NCBI GenBank assembly: GCA_030248295.1
Contig: JASANH010001297.1
Location: 372,001-436,000 of the forward strand
Reading direction: 5' to 3'
Origin: Mesodorylaimus sp. YZB2_4
Taxonomy: Eukaryota > Nematoda > Enoplea > Dorylaimida > Dorylaimidae
Length of the DNA stretch: 64,000 bases
Part shown: positions 56,091-64,000 of the stretch, piece by piece
How the letters are laid out: the number at the start of each line of letters is the position of its first letter
Numbering within the stretch: position 1 is the first letter of the stretch
Program-made: the position numbers and the translations under genes
The notes under the pieces: model-generated
Database searches by the model: none
Told to the model about the DNA's origin: nothing
The model's input: only the letters and a program-made list of their open reading frames with translations

Positions 56091-57896
56091 ATGAGGCAGT
56101 GCCCGACGTAGGAGAGGATGCACCATGATTGGGCACAGCTGAATAGCACAGTTGATGGTCATATTTGCACATGCATATTGGGCATTTCAATTTGCACATC
56201 TGGCTAATCTTATTATTCAGTATGGTGACTCTGTGTCACATGAACCAGCCGTTGCATTAATCGAATATTGAGTATAAAGCAAGAGATTTTTTGCAGTGTT
56301 CACACAATGCTCATTTCCTTGACTTGTTTTTCAACAAATGCAGCAGTTCAGAGAGTCCGCATTTGTTACCCCAGGGGCTAAAGGATAATAGAGATCAATG
56401 CGAGGAATGCAAATGTGGAATACAGGCAGGGCACATGTCTGATTGGAATACTGTATTTGAGAATGCTCAGTGAAGCCTTTGCAAATCGTCAAACACCCCC
56501 GAAGCAACCAAAAAAGCCCCGCTGGTGGTGGTCCACCGTGGAAGATCTGTTGCTGGTTAAGTGCGAGGATGGAAACCCGCCCCAACAGCAGCAGGCTTCG
56601 ACAAGTCATTAACGCGCGCGCAAGAAGATGGCTTCGATTCTGCCCCTGTCAAGTTACGAGGAATGTGCAGTTGATCAACTTTCCGATCACAGGTTTTTGA
56701 GAAACCGTCTGGGTGGGGGGTTAGGTGAAGTAGGTACAAGTAGGCGCTACATATTTGCAAGCACCTGACGGGATAAAATGGCAGAACGAAACACATTGAG
56801 AAAGTTCATGCACTAAAGTCACCCCGCTTTCCAATCGGATTTTCAAAATGTACCACTTTTAGCTAGCCGTGTTGATTCATGCGCGCAGTGAAAAGTCTCG
56901 CAGATCACCGTTTGAGCTCGCGATATTTACGGCAGATGGGTATTACAGACGTCATGCATATTGTTTGGGGGGGTTAAAGGCTGACAGTGGTCATATATAA
57001 TTGGAACGCAGACCACCGATTGACAGATTTTACAACCTATCAATCAGTAACTGGGTACTGGCTTTCAATAATAAACGCTGCCAGAAACACTTGCACAAAT
57101 CCTGTTTACCTGGGCACTGAAGTCAATTTTTCAAATGCGTCAGGGCTCACTATACTCTCTGACAAATCATAGGGTACCTACTCTTGCACCCAGCCCCTCC
57201 CTCGCGCTTAACATGATGAAAACGCTGGCAAGAACGGCTTCTCCTCGCCCAGGCTCGTGTTGCAATGCACATGTGTCGCGCGAATGGCACACAGCTGCCT
57301 GGAAAACATAGAAATCGAGGTCTTTGATGAACGGAAAGCATTTATATTGAATCGTATGTAAAAATAAAAAATAGTGTGGCGAGGAAGAATGAAACATGGA
57401 ATCGAGCCTGTGAGCTTTTGATATCCAACTGCAGAACTGTTGCAAATAGCGATTATCCCAGTTTTGGATGCCGCTTGCTTTTTTCAATTATCTTACTCTC
57501 TCTCTTCGCAAATTATCTGCGTCCGTAGTCTGTGTTAAAAGACCCCATGATCTGTGGGTCTGTGGGTCTGAAGAGTCTGAGGGTGTCTGCAAGGATCGAC
57601 CCCACGATTTTTTGTTCTTAATCTAAGGTGTCCCTCAAACATAAAAAATGACTTTGGCGACCCTCTGCAGTAAAAATATTTTACAATGGGTGTCCTACCA
57701 GCTAGCTACTTGTTCCGATTTGTGACATGCTAAGCAACATCGAGTATTTCTCACTCGTTGAAGTAGCAACATTATTCTCTGCACATTTGTACGCCAGTTA
57801 TTTATTGAATCGCATAAAATGAAAGTGAAATGAATTAGTGCATGATGAATGCCAGACACTGGTGCACGGCTGGGTGGTAGATCATTGATCTCTACA
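56091..57896. other. Intergenic, no supported gene
   Basis: Short open frames on both strands without domains. This is the 3' flank of the LIM-homeobox gene. A tandem GATCTGTGGGTCTGTGGGTCTG occurs near 57552. Confidence 0.5.
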
Positions 57897-60800
57897 CTAG
57901 CACATATGACTATCGAAATAGGTAGTGGTACTTTGGCGAATGGACACTTGACCACCGGTCTGTTGACTGTTGCCACCAGTAGTACTGCCTGCTGATTCGC
58001 CACCCTCGTCCATGATTAGCAATCGATTTTGGTCAGTTTGCGACGGATTTTGACGAGATACGAAATTGATATTGACGATGGACGAGGTAGACGACTGACG
58101 ATTCGAAGGGCCTGGCGAGGGCGAGGGTGATTGGGTCATCTCGTCCAACTCGTCATCATCGCAATCGATGTCGATCGAGTTCTCTGGACTGCAACACTCG
58201 GATGATTGCAGTCCCCCGCTGGAACCCCCCGACGCCACGTTCTTCACTTTCATTCCTTGATATTTCTTTTGACGTGCGCGCGAGTTCTGAAATGAAATTC
58301 TATCAATGAAGAGAACAATCGAGTGCCCCTGGTTGGCACTGTGTGTCGGATAATTCTGGGATCAAAAAAGGACAAGCCAGAAAACCAAATCATCTCTTTA
58401 CGACTCACCTGAAACCAGACTTGTGTGACTCTTTTGCTCAGTCCAGTCATTTGAGCGATTCGTTCCAAATCCTGCCCATCTGGATTACTGTCCACTTGAA
58501 AATTAGCTTGTAATATTTGTAGCTGTTCTTCTGAGAATGTCGTACGGACACGTTTCGTCTTTTGTTTTGTGTGAGCTAAAAAATGATTTTTGTGATTTGT
58601 CATATAATTGAGTAAAAGTATTTGAAATGCCCGTTATTGGGGCCTCAGGCGCGGGAAGTTTGAATTTCTTGTCAAATACTTATGGAATCTGGAATGGTCC
58701 GCGATTTTCTGGTTTCACTAGCAATGTCATGGCCATCCTACGATCAGCAAATTTCAAGCTGTGAATGCCACAAAAATCAACCGAACATCGAATGTATCCG
58801 GCCCCATGAAGATTCACAATAAATGTGCTTCTGCTGATCTGCCCACACTCCGGAAAAATGGTCGAGAAATCCTATTTTGAGGCAACAAAATCTGACCTTT
58901 TCCGGAATCTCCTTCCAACAATTCCATATAGTGTTGTTTGCACAGGACGCTGCTGTCTTGCAAAGCGAATTCTTCTCCGGTCGACAATTGCCTTTTGCAC
59001 GAATCGCAAGCGAAGCATGCCAAATGGTATACAAATTGACGGGCTCGACGGACCCAGTCGGTGGCTTGGATCGTGCGACCACAACGCGCGCACTTGATGC
59101 CAAAATGTCTGAAAATAACTATCGTTCAGCGCCTAAAATTTTTAGGTTTTAGAAATTCAAAAAGTCAGGCATCTGGTCCTATTTTTGAAATTCTACACCC
59201 CCTCTTGCATCCTGAGCGAAATAACAAATAATTATAGGTTTCTGACTCCTTTCCGAACAGAACGCTTTAATCTTGAAATTTGCCGAATTAATGAATTTCC
59301 GGTTAGGAATTAGCAAATGCGTGGCTAATCATTGACGGGCATTGAATTCACGGGTGGGTAGGGGGCACGAGGCGTGAATGGGCGACCACGCCTCCTAATT
59401 GTCCATTACTCCCTGCCCCAGCGGGGTGCTGAATAAATGGTGACGATCGGGCTTAGGCGCCAATCCGCTAATAATTACATAATCTAACGGCAGTAGGCTA
59501 TGGTCGGACATGAGGACACGGAGTCCGTGTGCGTCCTTGAAGGATAGGAAGTGTAGATTTCGATTGATAAGCTTATCAGCGATGGGAAATTGGAACGGCA
59601 AGAATTTGAATATGGCAGTGATAAGCGAATACTGATGAAACAAATGAAAGGTGATTGACAAGGCACCTTTCAGTGATAAGACAACACGTCAGTGTCCTAG
59701 GTCGCAATCAGCCCCTGTCAGCCGCTTTTGTCAAAGATATGCCAGATATTTGCTGAAAGCCATAAATGTCAGAAATGATTTTTATAGCTTGTAGATGCTG
59801 TATGGAATCAGTGATAAAGGACCACAAGGCTCTGACGCCAGCTACGACAAAGTATCCCTCCGAGTGCGACCACGTTCCTCTGATTGGCGCAGTAAAAACA
59901 GGCAGTGATATCTGATTTTGGCCCCCTATTAAGAACTCAGTACTCGCTCATATTCTGATGAGACCTGTGTATGAAACTGATAAGTGGGTCGTCTTATCAG
60001 TTCGCTTGTAATTGGGTAAAACATTGTTTTTTCCACCCTTCGTGATGATTCCTTCTATGCTCCAAATCTGCGCCCTGACTCTCCCACCCGGCATCCAATA
60101 CCTTTGATAGCAGGCTTTGCAGTGAATGCGATCGTCGCGGACGTAGCATGATGGCAACTGTTCCAACTGAAGACCACAGGCCGAACATCGTAAACAGTCG
60201 CTGTGCCAAATTTGGTCGCCCACTTGCAACAAGAAACGATCGAATATGTACCCTCCGCAACCAAAACACACGTCGCCCGCTAGCTGAAATAAAAGCGGTC
60301 AAATCGCGAGTTTTCAAGCTTAGAGAAGAGAATTTTTAAATTTGAATTCGCGCTCGCAACTACTTATAACATCCTGGCATGGGGAGAAGCGGAATTTGAA
60401 AAACAAGAAATTAAACAAAATTGAGTGATTTGAATCAGTGAAATTTTTTCAAATATGAAAATTACAAAAATTTAATGATGCGATTGTCAGTTTTGACGAA
60501 CTGATACTGGTTTCCAGTTAGAGGAAACGGCATCACACCATCAAATCATCCCCTTATCACTATTTTCGCTCATACTCGGCAGAAATCAAAATAGAAGCAT
60601 CTCCCGCTCAGAAAAACTTTTTGCTAGACATCACCACTCCATGCTTCCTACTCGACCATTTGGCAGCAGTAAAATCCAATTATCCCCTGGCCTCACCTTG
60701 ACCATTCCATAAGTGAATCCCGTTTCTGCCGCACACTCCCCGGATCGTCGTGGATCAACTGCGGCAGCAGCCGCGGCGGCGGCGAACAGCAGTTGTTCCC

Positions 60801-60924
60801 TGGTGAGCACGGTGTCTTGTGTGGAGTCGTACTGTAGACGGGTCTCCTCGCTCGACATGGCACCTCGATGCGAGCCCGGCTGCGGCTCGACTGACGATGG
60901 CCGTATAAGATCGGCTGTCATCAT
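57897..60924 (-). CDS. lim-4: LIM-homeodomain transcription factor (LIM-4/Arrowhead/LHX6-8 class), 5 exons, 392 aa
   Basis: Coding exons are 60924-60697, 60283-60102, 59108-58897, 58575-58409 and 58286-57897; phases 0,2,1,0 agree and the total is 393 codons. The N-terminal region includes eight alanines. LIM1 (about residues 82-134) starts [18 protein letters not shown]2 (about 143-196) starts [14 protein letters not shown]. All zinc-ligand Cys/His/Asp positions look intact. The homeodomain (about 213-273) reads [39 protein letters not shown] and [15 protein letters not shown], with an intron after WFQ. This matches Drosophila Awh and nematode LIM-4, which specify neuron identity. The C-terminal tail is acidic then Ser/Pro-rich ([20 protein letters not shown]), a possible activation region. 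The symbol is by class; one-to-one orthology is inferred. The start could be either of two adjacent ATGs. Confidence 0.95.
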
Positions 60925-62560
60925 TGGAGAGGCGGGATTCGACGAGTCATGAACACTGCGCCCAATAAGCACATAGGCGTCGTACAAGTGTTTCAACCTA
61001 GCCAACACCCCCCGAGCTCTAATAAACCCTCGCCCGAGGCCTAATCCAATTACAGTAGGAAACCCGAAAATCCATACCCTTGCCACCAACACAAAAACAC
61101 GTCCCGCCTTCTCGCCCCATCTGCACCCGATTCCTCGACCAGGTAGTGGGCAGATTAGACAAAATGCAAACACGGTACATCTGTGCCCCCACCCCTCACT
61201 TTTCTCTTTCCCATATTTATATTCGCGAAGAGACCGAAATTCGCAAATGTCCAAATTTGGGCACACACATTTAAGATGGCCAGACGGCGCGCATCAAATC
61301 GAGCGTGTCAGAGCTCGACTCGGCCGATGCGTCAGTAACGCGATTACGAGCTATGCCAGCCATAATTGCATTACGTATGGCCAAAAATTTCACGCCCCTC
61401 CTTTCCCTAATCGTCTCCGTTGCCTGGCCCGCCTCGCACTCCATCCCATCTCCAACCATCTTTCCTTGTCAAAATAGAAAACAAATCAAAGTCCCAAAAA
61501 AATGAAATCAAAGATGACATATTGTACAAAAAAAGCGAGGCAATAAAGTTTAAGTAGAAAAAAGCGAAAAATTCATCTATTATTTTATCGATTATGTCAT
61601 GCCATCGATTGCACACGCTTATGATAATTGTCTTTGACATTTTTTCGTCTCTTCCGACGTCTGTTTTTTTTTATTTCTTTGCTTCCGTTCATATTCTTGT
61701 TGTAATTCGGCTGCTGATAGCAACATATTCGACATATCGACCGATGGATAGTTCTACAACAGAACACACTGTGTTCAGGAGGATCCATCCACTGCTGATC
61801 CTCGCAAGTTATCCTACTGTACTCGCATTACTTGAATCTACAGTACCCGACTGGCTTATTGTAGGTGTCTCCACCTGAATCAACATCGAATTACCCCCAT
61901 TTCATGAAACACCATATCTTTCATATCCAGAATTAGCCCTAGTCAACACGCCACTATGAGTGCTTGTCTCAAAAATGAACTCTACTCGAAGAATAGAGTT
62001 GATAAAACAAATGTAACGAGACTATTTAAACATTATCTAATTTGTGTCTCTTATCACTGATACGATGATGACTTATCTGCAATCACAACTTCTCTTACTC
62101 TGGGCTCTAATCAACGATCATTGTCACACATTGGCCCTCATCCTTTCCACGTAGGTACCATAGCGGATGTACCACCCCTCGTCCTCAATATATGTTATCA
62201 CTGATAAACATAATATGATCTCAAATTCGAAAATTTGAATTTGACCTCAATAAACATAATATGACCGATACTGGACCTCAATTTTTTTTAAATTTCGGAT
62301 ACATGAGATCTACCTCATCACTTAAATTCTCTCCACTCTCCCTTATCACATAAGAATCTTATCACTCTTTAATTTAACGGACTTGAAGCGCATATCACCT
62401 TATCAGCGCCAAACCATCTTGCAAAACGAACTTCACCATCTTATCAGTAAACAATTTGATTATCGCTCTTATCTTTGATAACAAACATAACCCTAATCAG
62501 GAAGCGGTCCTATCACCGCGCCCTAGCAGCCCTTACGTCTTTCGATGTTATCACTGTTTT
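59500..62560. promoter_or_regulatory. Dense TTATCA/TGATAA (GATA-type) words around the LIM-HD and TBC genes
   Basis: At least fifteen CTTATCA/TGATAAG or close variants occur, in both orientations, in introns 2 and 1 of the LIM gene and in the last intron of the TBC gene. Examples are near 59570, 59620, 59673, 59977, 59993, 60552, 62050, 62190, 62342, 62358, 62398, 62440, 62470 and 62550. The rest of the window is not visibly as dense. GATA factors recognise this core. Several in 62040-62560 sit in a loosely repeated context, so a degenerate tandem repeat is an alternative. Confidence 0.45.
60925..61618. other. 5' flank of the LIM-HD gene and 3' flank of the TBC gene
   Basis: About 690 bases between the start of the LIM gene and the end of the TBC gene, both on the minus strand. 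The open frame that extends through 61266 is 5' untranslated or intergenic. No other gene seen. Confidence 0.5.
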
Positions 62561-63976
62561 AATGTCACCCTGTTCCTAGAATAGACTCGTCTGGCTAGCA
62601 TCGATTTCCATCTCCCCTCCCCTAAAATGATATTTTTCCAGCCCTAAACGTCTTGAAAATTTCGAGGTCAAAGCTTCTAACGAACGTTAAGCCCATAATC
62701 TCAAGACGACGCGAAACAATGGGTGGCAATCAAGGCAACGACCGACTGTCGCCCCTCCGAGGACCCGCCTCGGCCCGCCCATGCGCTAATAAGCCGATAT
62801 TGACAGGCCGCGCGCCCTGCTTGACTCGTCCCCTGTCTTACCCTCCCCGCCCAAGTGGCCACGGTTTAACCAATTACGAGGCATTATCGAACCGAACACA
62901 CTCGAAAACCACATCAAATCCTCACCCGCACCACAATTATCGATTCTCCCAACTACGACTAGCGGTTACAGTAAGACACGCAAAAACTGCATTTATTTTT
63001 TGCTTGTTTATGTTCTTGTTTTGCCACACAGTCGATCTTATGGACCTGCCCGCGTTTGACTTACTTGCAATAGCCGTATATTGGCACTAAAATCGCCCGC
63101 CAGCAATCGATCACGTACATTCCTAAAAGAGATAGAGCTCACGATAAGTATCTGTCACATTTTCGAGTTAAAATTTAAATTTAAATTTTGGCGGGAATAT
63201 CTTAGCCGTGGTTAAAAATTATGCGAAATCTTATTATCTTACAATCATTTTGGAAAGACTTTTATTCTACAGTTGGTCTTAGACATAAAAAAAGGAGGAC
63301 AGCCCCAACATATACACTCACCACCCATGAGATGATCGTGATGGCCCCTTTTCTATCTGGTGCTTAAAGGCGAAGTACACTCTAGAATCGATGTCAGCAA
63401 ATCAAAAAAGAATATAGTATTCAGATTTAGCACCCAAAAATTAAAGGGGGCAACCAAAATTCTGGACCTCCAACACCAAAGTGAAAAAGGTCGAAATTCT
63501 TGATCGCAAAGGGGGGACCATTGCGAAATCAAAATTTTGACTTATTAAATAATTGAGATCGGGGTCCAAAGTTTTGGCCGCCCCCACTAAAACATGGGTG
63601 CTGGATCTGAATATCATACTTCTTTTCAATATTCCAACATCAATTCTACAATACAGTTCGTCTAACTTTCCAGCTCACTTACTCAATCATGGCTAAGCAA
63701 ACGAAAAGTAAAAATTCGAATCTTGCTTCGTCCGAAAATAACGAGTCCCACAATCGAATAACATCTAAAAATTGACATATACTGTATTTTGAAAAAGATC
63801 TAAAAGACTAGCAAATTCAATGCGCTCACCAGGAAGCGGAAATTCTTGCGATAATAACAAGGATAACCAACGAAACGCGTAATATTGGGGGAGGACATCT
63901 TGGTCGATCGATAAGTGCTGATATAGTTCAGGGTCCATATCGTGCATTAAATCGTGCAGTCGATGCATTTGATATT
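61619..63976 (-). CDS. TBC-domain RabGAP, TBC1D13-like; last four exons, 5' end outside the window
   Basis: Exons on the minus strand are 63976-63830, 63764-63683, 63122-63065 and 61753-61619; phases 1,2,0 agree. They encode MHRLHDLMHDMDPELYQHLS, YAFRWLSLLLSQEFPLPD, VIRLWDSLFSDEARFEFLL, then ENVRDRLLAGDFSANIRLLQ and NYPSVDMSNMLLSAAELQQE, and end in a charged tail QTSEETKKCQRQLS. The RWLSLLLSQEF-x-LPD-x-IR-WDSLF order is the C-terminal half of a TBC domain, closest in memory to TBC1D13, a GAP for Rab35-type GTPases in endosomal traffic. The catalytic arginine and glutamine fingers belong to the part outside the window. The first exon shown begins after an AATTTAG acceptor, so coding continues beyond position 64000. 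The last intron is 1.3 kb. Confidence 0.9.
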
Positions 63977-64000
63977 CTAAATTGAAATGACAAAAAATTA

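Noticed and set aside
55735-56199. Minus-strand frames over the GPCR remnant
   Set aside because: Antisense shadows of the receptor coding blocks; no independent features.
61870-61900. MLIQ/GTGGAG splice site as the penultimate TBC exon
   Set aside because: The frame has a stop just upstream. A better exon at 63065-63122 gives ENVRDRLLAGDFSANIRLLQ with matching phases.
1-64000. Search for CRISPR arrays, phage genes, rRNA, bacterial operons
   Set aside because: Nothing of the kind is visible; repeats are transposon-derived or simple sequence, and coding regions are spliced eukaryotic genes.

Overview
The window looks like nuclear DNA from a small-genome animal, most probably a nematode. Coding sequence is split into short exons by GT-AG introns that range from about 50 bases to several kilobases. 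The protein families and their flavour point the same way: an NKB-type Na,K-ATPase beta subunit, a calponin-like-repeat (UNC-87/CLIK) protein, an ODR-2/HOT-like Ly6 protein, a degenerin and a LIM-4/Arrowhead LIM-homeobox protein. Intergenic DNA has G/C homopolymer tracts and TTTGAATTTCCCGCC-like words that I recall as common in Caenorhabditis. No rRNA, plasmid, prophage or CRISPR was seen. The phylum is an inference and no species is claimed.

Layout. Na,K-ATPase beta subunit (+, 919-5888, 7 exons); a MITE with perfect terminal repeats (7963-8651); C-type-lectin-like membrane protein (-, 9934-11055, one exon); a 617-bp fold-back element (11177-11793); a short LRR-cap membrane protein (+, 14402-15805, 3 exons); G protein gamma subunit (-, 17123-17388, 2 exons); a nested transposon field with a MULE-type transposase remnant (17796-20957); tRNA-Val(AAC) (-, 22108-22180); an intronless somatostatin/allatostatin-C-like receptor (-, 23675-25354); a repeat-rich stretch (25.5-30.9 kb); a CLIK-repeat protein (-, 30961-32031 or further); a secreted PAN-domain protein (-, 34161-35115, 4 exons); an ODR-2/HOT-like Ly6 protein (-, 35599-37694, 3 exons); a DEG/ENaC channel subunit (+, 41788-48267, 13 exons, 807 residues); a CR1/Jockey-group LINE (50503-53443); a broken GPCR (54104-56090); a LIM-homeobox gene (-, 57897-60924, 5 exons); and the 3' end of a TBC1D13-like RabGAP (-, 61619-63976, continuing past the window).

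For the spliced genes I joined exons by hand. ATP1B, DEG/ENaC, PAN, Ly6, G-gamma, LIM-HD and the visible TBC exons all keep frame and splice phase. The DEG/ENaC exon 7 donor is the only uncertain join among them. The genes do not form an operon. Many have neuronal or muscle families (ion pump, degenerin, peptide receptors, G-gamma, Ly6, LIM-HD, CLIK), but no shared pathway is implied.

The most interesting content is the mobile-element ecology. Several tRNA-derived SINEs end in a tail resembling the 3' end of the one near-complete LINE. Several fold-back or terminal-inverted-repeat families are present and inserted into each other.
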